Shown one piece after another: positions 26,921 to 34,825 of a stretch of 64,000 nt of DNA. Both the position numbers and the translations under genes were made by a program. The DNA lies in contig NZ_JAOQKJ010000008.1 in the NCBI RefSeq assembly GCF_025567405.1, positions 136,862 to 200,861 of the forward strand. The letters are read 5' to 3'. The first letter of the stretch is position 1. Every line of letters begins with the position of its first letter. Source of the DNA: Suilimivivens aceti. Lineage in GTDB: Bacteria; Bacillota; Clostridia; Lachnospirales; Lachnospiraceae. The notes under the pieces are model-generated. The model was not told where the DNA came from, made no database searches, and saw only the letters and a program-made list of their open reading frames with translations.

Positions 26921-28313
26921 CTTCTTTTCCTTCCTTTGTAATATGTTCATCTCCAATATGATCGATAATATTCCTGTTGATCCTGAGCAGGAAGAATATG
27001 GTAAGCAGAAGTGATACCACCTCTGCGATGGGGAATGCCCACCATACAGCATTAATATTCCCTGTCCTCGACAGAAGATACGCTACCGGCAGCAGCACGA
27101 TCAGCTGTCTTGCAATAGAAACGATCATGCTGTATACACCATTTCCAAGTGCCTGGAATACTGATCCAGTAACAATACAGAATCCTGCGAAAGCAAAGCT
27201 TAAGCTGATTGTACGAAGTGCTGGTACCCCAATAGCAAGCATAGTCTCTGAAGCATCAAACATCATAAAAAGCTGGCTTGGGAAAATCTGGAATACCACA
27301 ATTCCCACGGCCATGATCGCTACGGCATACATAATACTGAGCTTCATGGTCTTTGTCAGCCTGTCCTTCTTACCGGCACCATAATTATAGGCTATGATCG
27401 GTACCATGCCATTGTTAAGTCCGAACACCGGCATGAAAATAAAGCTCTGTAGTTTAAAGTATACCCCAAATACCGCAGCAGCAGTAGAGGAAAATACCAT
27501 CAGGATCCGATTCATTCCATAAGTCATGACCGATCCGATCGCCTGCATGATAATAGAAGGAATTCCTACCGCATAAATCGTTCCGATAATTTTGACATCG
27601 GGTTTAAATGCACGGAAATCCAGATGGATCTCCTTATTCTTCTTCTGATTAATGATAAAAGCCAGAACTGCAGCCACGATCTGTCCAATTACCGTAGCTA
27701 CAGCTGCACCGGTTACGCCCATTGCAGGCAGTCCGAAATACCCGAAAATCAGGATCGGATCCAGAATGATATTAATGATCGCACCGGTTCCCTGGGTGAA
27801 CATGGTAAATATTGTTTTCCCCGTTGACTGCAGCAGTCTTTCAAAAATAAACTGTGCATACATACCCAAAGAAAAGCAGCATACCACTGTCAGATATTCA
27901 TATCCATAAGCAAAGATCTCCTGATCTGTCGTCTGTCCCGCATAAAAGGGTTTCACCACTGTCAGTCCTACAATAAGAAAAAGCAGATAGCTGAGTGCTG
28001 CAAGAAATACCCCATTCTCCGCTACCTTATTTGCTCTCTCTGTATTCTTCTCTCCAAGAGACTTGGAAAGAAGCGCATTAACACCAACACCGGTTCCTGT
28101 TCCTACTGCGATCATCAGCGACTGGATCGGGAATGCCAGTGACACTGCTGTCAGCGCGTTTTCATTGATCCTTGATACAAAAATACTGTCTACTACATTA
28201 TAAAGAGCCTGTACCAGCATAGATATCATCATCGGCAGGGACATCTCGATCAGCAGCCTGTTGACCGGCATGACACCCATTTTATTTTCTTCTGATTTCA
28301 AATTTTCTTCCAT
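26913..28313 (-). CDS. MATE family efflux transporter
   Basis: A 466-residue multidrug and toxin extrusion family protein with twelve predicted helices in two MatE repeats (LLIEMSLPMMISMLVQALYNVVDSIFVSR near the N-terminus; the second half begins near KLQSFIFMPVFGLNNG). It probably exports cationic compounds using a Na+ or H+ gradient. The DinF/NorM-like substrate is unknown. The ATG at 28313 with AAAGGA upstream is preferred to a TTG seven codons earlier. The cation exchanger gene overlaps its end, so both are co-transcribed. Confidence 0.92.
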   Translation of the reverse strand: MEENLKSEENKMGVMPVNRLLIEMSLPMMISMLVQALYNVVDSIFVSRINENALTAVSLAFPIQSLMIAVGTGTGVGVNALLSKSLGEKNTERANKVAENGVFLAALSYLLFLIVGLTVVKPFYAGQTTDQEIFAYGYEYLTVVCCFSLGMYAQFIFERLLQSTGKTIFTMFTQGTGAIINIILDPILIFGYFGLPAMGVTGAAVATVIGQIVAAVLAFIINQKKNKEIHLDFRAFKPDVKIIGTIYAVGIPSIIMQAIGSVMTYGMNRILMVFSSTAAAVFGVYFKLQSFIFMPVFGLNNGMVPIIAYNYGAGKKDRLTKTMKLSIMYAVAIMAVGIVVFQIFPSQLFMMFDASETMLAIGVPALRTISLSFAFAGFCIVTGSVFQALGNGVYSMIVSIARQLIVLLPVAYLLSRTGNINAVWWAFPIAEVVSLLLTIFFLLRINRNIIDHIGDEHITKEGKEDD

Positions 28314-28414
28314 AACCTCGTTCCTTTCTGTCAATGTATACTATTATATATAGTGATCCTCCGATTTCGCAATACCTCTCTCCAAAATTTCTGCAAAAAA
28401 ATGAAAGAAATTTG

Positions 28415-28443
28415 TTGACAGACCTTTATCTATCGAATATAAT
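28415..28443 (+). promoter_or_regulatory. Consensus promoter of the tRNA operon
   Basis: TTGACA (28415-28420), 17 bp, TATAAT (28438-28443): a perfect vegetative promoter about 35 nt before the first tRNA. Confidence 0.9.
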
Positions 28444-28480
28444 ATATCTTGCGTTGTGTGAGGCGCAAGGGTAAGACCAG

Positions 28481-28555
28481 CGGGGTGTGGCTCAGCTTGG
28501 CTAGAGCACCTGGTTTGGGACCAGGGGGTCGCAGGTTCGAATCCTGTCACCCCGA
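28481..28555 (+). tRNA. tRNA-Pro (anticodon UGG)
   Basis: Acceptor CGGGGTG pairs with CACCCCG. Anticodon stem CCTGG/CCAGG with loop TTTGGGA gives UGG. T-loop GGTTCGAATCC. First gene of the six-tRNA cluster. CCA is not encoded. Confidence 0.96.
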
Positions 28556-28577
28556 TTTCACAACGTAACTCTGTTCT

Positions 28578-28648
28578 GCGGGTGTAGTTCAATGGTAGAA
28601 CACCAGCCTTCCAAGCTGGATACGTGGGTTCGATTCCCATCACCCGCT
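28578..28648 (+). tRNA. tRNA-Gly (anticodon UCC)
   Basis: Acceptor GCGGGTG/CACCCGC. Anticodon stem CCAGC/GCTGG, loop CTTCCAA, anticodon UCC. T-arm GGGTTCGATTCCC. Second gene of the cluster. Confidence 0.96.
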
Positions 28649-28671
28649 TATGTGTTGATTTTCACACATAT

Positions 28672-28745
<74 letters not shown>

Positions 28746-28772
28746 TTTGAGATTTTATCTCAGTGATTTTAT

Positions 28773-28847
28773 GGTGGGTATGGCGCAGTTGGCTAGCGCG
28801 CCAGATTGTGGCTCTGGAGGCCGAGGGTTCGAGTCCCTCTATCCACC
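28773..28847 (+). tRNA. tRNA-His (anticodon GUG)
   Basis: Acceptor GTGGGTA/TATCCAC plus the extra 5' G of histidine tRNAs at 28773 opposite C at 28847. Anticodon stem CCAGA/TCTGG, loop TTGTGGC, anticodon GUG. Fourth gene of the cluster. Confidence 0.95.
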
Positions 28848-28887
28848 CTATCCCGGGGTTGTCCCAGGGGACAAGCTTGGTGGACAT

Positions 28888-28959
28888 TGGGCTATCGCCA
28901 AGCGGTAAGGCACAGGACTTTGACTCCTGCATTCGCTGGTTCGAATCCAGCTAGCCCAG
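28888..28959 (+). tRNA. tRNA-Gln (anticodon UUG)
   Basis: Acceptor TGGGCTA/TAGCCCA. Anticodon stem CAGGA/TCCTG, loop CTTTGAC, anticodon UUG. T-arm TGGTTCGAATCCA. Fifth gene of the cluster. Confidence 0.96.
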
Positions 28960-28975
28960 CTTTTATTTTATATAT

Positions 28976-29048
28976 GGGCTACTAGCTCAGGTGGTAGAGC
29001 ACTTGACTTTTAATCAAGTTGTCCCGGGTTCGAGTCCCGGGTGGCTCA
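28976..29048 (+). tRNA. tRNA-Lys (anticodon UUU)
   Basis: Acceptor GGGCTAC/GTGGCTC with G-U pairs. Anticodon stem CTTGA/TCAAG, loop CTTTTAA, anticodon UUU. T-arm CCCGGGTTCGAGTCCCGGG. Last gene of the cluster, just before the terminator. Confidence 0.96.
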
Positions 29049-29050
29049 TT

Positions 29051-29075
29051 AAAAAGGATCCAATGGATCCTTTTT
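29051..29075 (+). terminator. Terminator of the tRNA operon
   Basis: Perfect stem AAAAAGGATCC/GGATCCTTTTT with a three-base loop and T-rich tail, directly after tRNA-Lys. Confidence 0.93.
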
Positions 29076-29142
29076 ATTTTTATTCTCTTCTCAGCTCTGC
29101 TTCTTTGTCTCCCTTGGCTTCCTGATCCGTGTCCGTCACCTA

Positions 29143-29628
29143 TCATTCATCCAGATAACAGATCGTAAAATGTGCCTCTCCTTTATGGTCAAGTTCCATA
29201 ATAATATAAGAAGGTTTTTTGCCCTCCTGTCTTGGATAAGTAAGACTTCCCGGATTAACCGCTATAATATCTTTATCAATGTCCACAATGGGTCTGTGAG
29301 AATGTCCGAACATGACGATATCCACGCCCCGTTCTCTCGCTTCCCTCTTGATATTCTCATCTCCCATAGACACATAGTAGGTATGTCCGTGGGTCAGCCA
29401 TATCTTGTATTTCCCGATCTGGAATTCCTTTTCCCGTGGAAGATCAGAAAAGAAGTCATTGTTTCCCATGACCATCTGCACAGGACATCCTGCACTGCTG
29501 GCGATCAGATATTCACTGCCCTCCACGTCCCCACAGTGGATCAGCATATCGATCGGGCCTGTTTTTTCCAGTACTTTCAAAAAATTTTCATTGTGGCGGT
29601 GAGTATCACTAACGATCAGTATCTTCAT
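29143..29628 (-). CDS. YfcE/MJ0936-type metallophosphoesterase
   Basis: A 161-residue phosphodiesterase of the calcineurin-like fold. Metal-binding motifs are visible in order: IVSDTHRH, IHCGDVEG, MGNNDF, THGHTYY and FGHSHRP. It hydrolyses phosphodiesters with Mn2+ or similar, and the cellular substrate is unknown. Its ATG overlaps the stop codon of the RdgB-like gene (ATGA), so both come from the amidase-led operon. A YfcE-RdgB gene pair is common in Firmicutes. Confidence 0.94.
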   Translation of the reverse strand: MKILIVSDTHRHNENFLKVLEKTGPIDMLIHCGDVEGSEYLIASSAGCPVQMVMGNNDFFSDLPREKEFQIGKYKIWLTHGHTYYVSMGDENIKREARERGVDIVMFGHSHRPIVDIDKDIIAVNPGSLTYPRQEGKKPSYIIMELDHKGEAHFTICYLDE

Positions 29629-30251
29629 CCCAGTTTCTTCTCCAGTTCCTTTTCCAGTTCTTCTCTCATTGCCCTGAGTGCTTTTCCTCTGTGGCTGATC
29701 CTGTTCTTATCTTCATCCGACAGCTCTGCCGTATATTTTCCGATCTCCGGCACATAAAAGATAGGATCAAATCCAAATCCATTCAATCCCTTTTCCTCAT
29801 AGCCGATCCTTCCCTCAATCGTTCCTCTTGTTGACAGTTCCCTGCCATCTGGCAGCACTGCCGCTATGGCACATACGAATCTTGCAGATCTCTTTTCATC
29901 CGGAACGCCCTCAAGCCTCTGTACCAGGTTGGCATTCTTAACCCGGTAGGAAGTGTCCTTGCCAAGATATCTGGCTGAATAAATGCCTGGCTCCCCATTC
30001 AGATAATCGATCACAAGCCCGGAATCATCTGCAAGCACGATTGCTTCTTTCGCAGCCCCTGCCACAGCCCTTGCCTTGATCATGGCATTTTCTTCAAAGG
30101 TTGTCCCATCCTCTATAATATCTATATCGATCCCTGCCTCTTTCATGGACAAAATCTGTACCTTTTCTCCCAAAAAGGTAAGTCCATCCAGAATCTCGCG
30201 GATCTCCTTCATCTTTCCTTCATTCCCTGTTGCAAAAATAATCTTGTACAT
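29625..30251 (-). CDS. rdgB: XTP/dITP diphosphatase (Ham1/RdgB)
   Basis: A 208-residue non-canonical purine NTP pyrophosphatase that removes dITP, dXTP and related bases from the nucleotide pool. The N-terminal FATGNEGKMKEI binds the triphosphate. The metal and base site is ADDSGLVIDYLNGEPGIYSARYLG, and GFGFDPIFYVPE and SHRGKAL follow near the C-terminus. The start is placed at the ATG behind AGGTGA, which includes the stop codon of the upstream amidase. Length is normal. Confidence 0.96.
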   Translation of the reverse strand: MYKIIFATGNEGKMKEIREILDGLTFLGEKVQILSMKEAGIDIDIIEDGTTFEENAMIKARAVAGAAKEAIVLADDSGLVIDYLNGEPGIYSARYLGKDTSYRVKNANLVQRLEGVPDEKRSARFVCAIAAVLPDGRELSTRGTIEGRIGYEEKGLNGFGFDPIFYVPEIGKYTAELSDEDKNRISHRGKALRAMREELEKELEKKLG

Positions 30252-30256
30252 AGCTG

Positions 30257-31306
30257 TCACCTGTTTTTCTCCTGCATTTCATAGACCGTCATGATACTCT
30301 GATAAATACCATCTGCGATCCTTCTAATATAATCTTCTCTTGAGAGGAGTCTGGCCTCCTGTGCATTACTCAGATAACCAACCTGGATTGTTGCTGCCGG
30401 TATTGTCAGCTGATACAATACACTATTCGGATCCGGCTCCTCCAGCAAACCCTGTGCTTTTCCGCTGACCGACACAGTCACTTCTCTTTCCAGCGTATCT
30501 GCAAGCTCTATATTTCCAAATCCCGGGATAAAATATGTACCATTATAAAGTGCCCTTATCCCATACTCCTCAGAAGCTTCCCCGCACGCCGTTTCAATGC
30601 GTATGTACATATCTGCCTTCGCGCCATTTCCAAGGATGATCCTGTCTGATTCATCCTCATAGATATTGTCCATCCTGGTATAGTATACCTTAATGTCCTC
30701 TCCATCAAGCTTCTCCTTCAGAGCTCTGGCTACAGCGAGAACGACATTCTTTTCCTTCAGTCCATTTCTGACTGCTCCTTCTTCCCTTCCTCCATACGCA
30801 GGATCTATCACCACGATCCTGTCATAAACCTCTCTGGGCGTCAGAAAACTGATATACAGATTTTCATTTTCCAAAATGGTACGACATTCACAAATCCCTG
30901 TCAACTGTAAATTAAGAACGATCCCGCCCTGTACCAGATCAAAGCTTCCCGCATTGATCATCTGATGATTTCCAGAAAGAACATTTTCCCTGTAAAAATC
31001 CTCGTTTCCACCTGGTACATAGATCCAAAGCTCCTGATCCATATAATGGTTCTCTATCGTGATGTCCGATGCTTTGCATCCTTCCGGCAACGGTATCCGG
31101 AGATAACTGCTGTCAGCTTCCCCAGGCTGGAAAGCAAGAGCATGGGATTCATTCCCGGTAGCGATTGTTTCACCTGCTACTTCGTCCTGTGCAACCCCTT
31201 CTATGGTCACTACTTTATGTACAGACAGATAAATAATGGTTCCCATGGTGATCACAAAAAAGCAGATACAGCATATGGTTGTTTTTTTCATCAGTTCCTG
31301 CCGCAT
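30257..31306 (-). CDS. N-acetylmuramoyl-L-alanine amidase (Amidase_3) with membrane anchor
   Basis: A 349-residue protein. An N-terminal signal anchor (TTICCICFFVITMGTIIYLSV) is followed by an extracellular region with a beta-rich AMIN-like part (about residues 45-165). The C-terminal Amidase_3 zinc peptidase domain starts at IVVIDPAYGGREEGAV. The usual DPGHGG is changed here: the position normally held by the zinc-ligand His reads Tyr-Gly-Gly after DPA. Glu of EKNVVLAVARALKE and the YYTRMDN motif are present. The missing first His may mean loss of cleavage or an altered metal site. The start at the ATG with GAGGGAA upstream is preferred to one 15 nt earlier that overlaps the methyltransferase gene. 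Confidence 0.82.
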   Translation of the reverse strand: MRQELMKKTTICCICFFVITMGTIIYLSVHKVVTIEGVAQDEVAGETIATGNESHALAFQPGEADSSYLRIPLPEGCKASDITIENHYMDQELWIYVPGGNEDFYRENVLSGNHQMINAGSFDLVQGGIVLNLQLTGICECRTILENENLYISFLTPREVYDRIVVIDPAYGGREEGAVRNGLKEKNVVLAVARALKEKLDGEDIKVYYTRMDNIYEDESDRIILGNGAKADMYIRIETACGEASEEYGIRALYNGTYFIPGFGNIELADTLEREVTVSVSGKAQGLLEEPDPNSVLYQLTIPAATIQVGYLSNAQEARLLSREDYIRRIADGIYQSIMTVYEMQEKNR

Positions 31307-31317
31307 GCCGTTTTCCC

Positions 31318-32481
31318 TCATCCTTTATGCAGAGCTGGTTTGGGTCCTGGAAACTGATAAAAATATGTCTTCATCATACCATTGTAGATCTTACGGTTCT
31401 TTGCTGCCTTCAGTCCAAGCGCTTCCTCAGCCTGCTCATAAGCTGTGATCAGATACAGTGACCAGCAATCCAGTGCCTTAAAGCGCTCTCCGATCGTCCG
31501 GTAAAGAGACGGCAGCTTTTCCTTTTCCTCCAGTCTTTCTCCATAAGGAGGATTCGTAATGATAAAACCATATTTTTTATTATGGCTTAGCTGGTCAACT
31601 CCTCTTCTCTGAAAATGGATCAGATGATCCACTCCTGCAAGACGGGCATTTTCCCTGGAGATCTCTACCATTTTATCATCTATGTCATACCCCTGGATAT
31701 CTGTCTTAATATCTGTAATGATCCCATCTCCGGCCTCTTCCCTGGCATATTTCCATTCTTCTTCCGGAATCAGATGTGTCCATCCCATTGCCGTAAAATC
31801 CCGTTTCAAGCCGGGTGCAATATTAGCTGCCATCATAGCGGCCTCTATCGGAAAGGTCCCGCTTCCACAGAAAGGATCAACCAGGATACGATCCCCTTTC
31901 CAGGGCGTCAGCATGATCAGGGATGCCGCCAGATTCTCCGCAATAGGTGCTTTGGCCGTAAGCTTCCGATACCCTCTCTTATGCAGAGAATCCCCTGTCG
32001 TATCAAGTGCTACTGTAACCTGATCCTTTAGCAGGAATACCCGGAACGGAAAAGCTGCACCATTCTCTTCAAACCATTCGGTATGATAAACCTCTTTCAG
32101 CTTCTCCACCATTGCTTTCTTCATAACAGACTGTATATCAGAGGGACTGAACAGCCTGCTTTTCACACTGGCTGCCTTGGTCACCCAGAACCTGCCATCT
32201 GCAGGAATAAATTCATCCAGTGGAAGTGCTTTGGTTCCCTGGAACAGTTCTTCATAGGTTGTCGCCATGAAGCTGCCTACCTTAAGCAGGATCCTTTCCG
32301 CACTGCGAAGGAAGATATTCGCCCTGCAAATGGCTTCTGCATCCCCTGTAAAAGTCACCCTGCCATCTTCAACCAGCGTAACGTCATATCCTATATCTAT
32401 GATCTCTCTTTTCAGAACAGCCTCCAGACCAAAGTGACAGGGTGCAATCAATTCGTACGTTTTCATTTTAAATACCGCCAT
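31318..32481 (-). CDS. THUMP-domain class I rRNA methyltransferase (RlmL/YpsC-like)
   Basis: A 387-residue RNA methyltransferase. The N-terminal half has the ferredoxin-like and THUMP domains (YELIAPCHFGLEAVLKREI at the start). The C-terminal half is a Rossmann SAM-binding domain with DPFCGSGTFPIEAA as the SAM motif and ITNPPYGERL as the N6/N2-adenine-guanine catalytic motif. This is the YpsC/RlmL(N) group, which modifies guanine in 23S rRNA. It is the first gene of an operon with the amidase, rdgB and yfcE-like genes, each overlapping or nearly touching the next. Confidence 0.92.
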   Translation of the reverse strand: MAVFKMKTYELIAPCHFGLEAVLKREIIDIGYDVTLVEDGRVTFTGDAEAICRANIFLRSAERILLKVGSFMATTYEELFQGTKALPLDEFIPADGRFWVTKAASVKSRLFSPSDIQSVMKKAMVEKLKEVYHTEWFEENGAAFPFRVFLLKDQVTVALDTTGDSLHKRGYRKLTAKAPIAENLAASLIMLTPWKGDRILVDPFCGSGTFPIEAAMMAANIAPGLKRDFTAMGWTHLIPEEEWKYAREEAGDGIITDIKTDIQGYDIDDKMVEISRENARLAGVDHLIHFQRRGVDQLSHNKKYGFIITNPPYGERLEEKEKLPSLYRTIGERFKALDCWSLYLITAYEQAEEALGLKAAKNRKIYNGMMKTYFYQFPGPKPALHKG

Positions 32482-32586
32482 TTTTCATTATAATAAGGAG
32501 TATACCACATATGAAAAAGCTTGAATATACTGAATTATAAGAAATTTTTGTATCTTTTTCCCCATATCTGTCTTGCCATCTTACTG

Positions 32587-32623
32587 AAAAAGGGGCTGTG
32601 CACCTTTCATGCACAGCCCCTTT
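32587..32623 (-). terminator. Terminator of the small Asn-rich protein gene
   Basis: Stem GGGGCTGTGCA/TGCACAGCCCC (32592-32602 with 32610-32620), loop of seven, followed by five T on the minus strand. Confidence 0.92.
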
Positions 32624-32635
32624 CCAGCAGACACT

Positions 32636-32794
32636 TTAATATTCGCTGCGGTTTTTGCTGTTATCAGAACAGTTAGAGCTGTTCTTCTGGCTGTTCTTGG
32701 AAGAATTCTGGGAATTATTCTCAGAGTTCTTATTCTGGGAATTCCTGTTCTGCGAATTCTTATCCTGACTATGGTTATACTCATTCTTTGACAT
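32636..32794 (-). CDS. Small Asn/Ser/Lys/Gln-rich protein, 52 residues
   Basis: A 52-residue open frame starting MSKNEYNHSQDKNSQ and ending KNRSEY. About 70 percent of residues are Asn, Ser, Lys or Gln, with NSQN repeats throughout. It contains no hydrophobic segment and one cysteine. The near-perfect ribosome site AGGAGG lies 9 nt before the ATG. A strong terminator stands just after the stop codon, so this is a real one-gene transcript. The composition is that of a disordered, highly soluble protein. It was not matched to a named family. A small spore or stress protein is possible but unproved. Confidence 0.75.
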   Translation of the reverse strand: MSKNEYNHSQDKNSQNRNSQNKNSENNSQNSSKNSQKNSSNCSDNSKNRSEY

Positions 32795-32872
32795 TTACGA
32801 TTACCTCCTGTCTGATTGGTTACAGGAGTAGTATTTTCCGCTTTCTGCCTTTTTATACATTAAATTTTTTAA

Positions 32873-32906
32873 AAAATCCTTCCATGGAAAACCATGGAAG
32901 GATTTT
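32873..32906 (-). terminator. Terminator of the second sugar ABC operon
   Basis: Near-perfect stem AAAATCCTTCCATGG/CCATGGAAGGATTTT with an AAAA loop and flanking T-runs on the minus strand. It lies just beyond the last permease gene. Confidence 0.92.
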
Positions 32907-32939
32907 AAAATGTTACAGGTTAAAGAGGACAGATAGCTG

Positions 32940-33809
32940 TTAACCCTTAACAGCACCTGCAACCATTCCCTTGATGATCTGCTTACTGAATACAAAGTAC
33001 AGCACAACGATCGGGGACATGGTGATCAGCATAGCTGCCATCTGCTTCGGATAGTCGGATGCGAACTGACCCTTGAACTGTGTCAGTGCAAGCGGTACTG
33101 TCTGCAGATGTACATTCTTCATAAGTACTAATGCAAATGAGAATTCATTCCAGCAGCCAAATACCTGGATGATAGCTACTGTTACAAGGATCGGCTTACA
33201 AATCGGAAGAATAATGTGCCACAGTGTATAGGAAAATCCACTGCCATCAATGGCTGCAGCTTCTTCCAGTGAAATCGGAATACTCTTTACATAGCCTTCC
33301 ACAAGGAAGATACCCATGGGAAGTGCAAAGGAAACATATGGTAACAGCAGTGTATACCACTGATCGGAAATCCCACACTTCTTGAATACTACATAAATAG
33401 GTACAAGCAGTGAGTGGATCGGAATCAGCATACCCATCAGAAACATTACATACAGAGGACGGTTCAGCTTGAAACGGACTCTTGCAAGAATGTATCCAAC
33501 GACAAAGCTGAAGGCTACGATCAGCACAATGGAAATTGCTGTGGTACGTACACTGTTCATCATGGACTCACCAAGATGATAATCTGAGTTACCTAAGATT
33601 CTGATATAATTGACCAGTGTCGGGTTCTTCGGAAGCCCGACGATATCTGCATTAAATACTCTCTTCTCCTTCAGGGATGAATATATCATCCAGACGATAG
33701 GGAAGATACAGGTAAGGGAAAATACAATACAGATAAAGTTCAGCACTACTGTAAGAATACCCTTACGGATCGGATGCGGTTTCGCTACTGCCTGAGTATG
33801 TGTTGACAT
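32940..33809 (-). CDS. Sugar ABC transporter permease (CUT1, MalG-like)
   Basis: A 289-residue permease with six predicted helices and the EAA loop EEAAAIDGSGFSYTLWHIILPICKP. It is a MalG-like second permease of a CUT1 importer. It starts 2 nt after the first permease gene ends. The operon consists of binding protein, two permeases and a terminator, and has no ATPase gene. With the divergent cellobiose phosphorylase and the LacI regulator, import of cellobiose or cellodextrins is the likely role. Confidence 0.93.
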   Translation of the reverse strand: MSTHTQAVAKPHPIRKGILTVVLNFICIVFSLTCIFPIVWMIYSSLKEKRVFNADIVGLPKNPTLVNYIRILGNSDYHLGESMMNSVRTTAISIVLIVAFSFVVGYILARVRFKLNRPLYVMFLMGMLIPIHSLLVPIYVVFKKCGISDQWYTLLLPYVSFALPMGIFLVEGYVKSIPISLEEAAAIDGSGFSYTLWHIILPICKPILVTVAIIQVFGCWNEFSFALVLMKNVHLQTVPLALTQFKGQFASDYPKQMAAMLITMSPIVVLYFVFSKQIIKGMVAGAVKG

Positions 33810-33811
33810 TT

Positions 33812-34705
33812 TTACGCCTCCTTTTCACGTGTGAGTAATTTAACAAGTGCCTGTGATCCACCGATAACCAGCATAGCCAGAACAAAGATTCCTACGGAAA
33901 TACAGCTTCCGTATCCCATATTACTCTGGTTGAAGGATATCTGGTAACCATACATTGCCATAACCATAGATGCGGTACCGGGACCACCCTTGGTCATAAC
34001 GAAAATATTATCGAATGCCTTCATATTACCTGCTACGCAAAGGGTAATACATACAAGCATAGTATTCTTAATCAGGGGAAGCGTGATATAAAGTGCTCTC
34101 TGTACACCGTTCGCTCCATCGATCTCAGCACTTTCAAAGATTTCCGTATCAATAGAGGAAATCGCTGAAAGGATAATTACCATGTAATATCCGATATACT
34201 GCCAGATCAGAGGAATGGAAACCAGAAGCATTACCAGCTTCGGCTCATTCAGCCATACCTTACAAAGATCATCACGGCCGATAAGTCTTAAAAACCAGTT
34301 GATGATACCATACTGGTTGTGATAGATCATATTCCAGATCAAGCCCAGACATACTGCAGAAATCGTGCTGGGGAAGAATCCGAAGGTTCTGTGGATTCCC
34401 TTCAGTTTAACAACCTTGGAATTCACGATCATAACCATAATAAATGCAATACCGATCTGACCTATGATACAGGCAATAACAAGGTAAATGTTATGGCCGA
34501 ACGACTGCCAGAATGTTGCATCATGAAATAATTGTACATAATTATCAATTCCGATAAAAGTCTTCTTGGGGCCACCCTTCCATTCGAAAAAGCTGTAAAC
34601 GAATGCGGTTACCAAAGGAACAAATACAGTGAATACAAAAAAGACAACCGGAACTATCAGATAGAGAAACACGGTTCGTGCTTTAGGTTTTATGGAATTT
34701 AACAT
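33812..34705 (-). CDS. Sugar ABC transporter permease (CUT1, MalF-like)
   Basis: A 297-residue permease with six helices and the EAA loop ESAEIDGANGVQRALYITLPLIKN. It is the MalF-like partner of the next permease. An intercistronic terminator (34732-34770) lies between it and the binding-protein gene, so it is expected at lower level than the binding protein. Confidence 0.93.
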   Translation of the reverse strand: MLNSIKPKARTVFLYLIVPVVFFVFTVFVPLVTAFVYSFFEWKGGPKKTFIGIDNYVQLFHDATFWQSFGHNIYLVIACIIGQIGIAFIMVMIVNSKVVKLKGIHRTFGFFPSTISAVCLGLIWNMIYHNQYGIINWFLRLIGRDDLCKVWLNEPKLVMLLVSIPLIWQYIGYYMVIILSAISSIDTEIFESAEIDGANGVQRALYITLPLIKNTMLVCITLCVAGNMKAFDNIFVMTKGGPGTASMVMAMYGYQISFNQSNMGYGSCISVGIFVLAMLVIGGSQALVKLLTREKEA

Positions 34706-34731
34706 GCTATGTAACGCCCTCTCTTTCCTTT

Positions 34732-34770
34732 AAAAAACCGCTCTGCCTGCACAAGGTAGGCAGAACGGTT
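34732..34770 (-). terminator. Intercistronic terminator between sugar-binding protein and permease genes
   Basis: Stem AACCGCTCTGCCT/AGGCAGAACGGTT (34736-34748 with 34758-34770, one mismatch), followed on the minus strand by TTTTTT. Probably a partial terminator. Confidence 0.85.
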
Positions 34771-34825
34771 AAGAGTTATCTCTTTATTACTGCGTAGGAG
34801 CTGTGCCCCTGCCAGTCATCCTATC

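Noticed and set aside
32609..32791. Plus-strand 60-codon hydrophobic frame opposite the Asn-rich gene
   Set aside because: It has no ribosome site; the minus frame has AGGAGG and a terminator, so the hydrophobic frame is the reverse reading of Asn codons.
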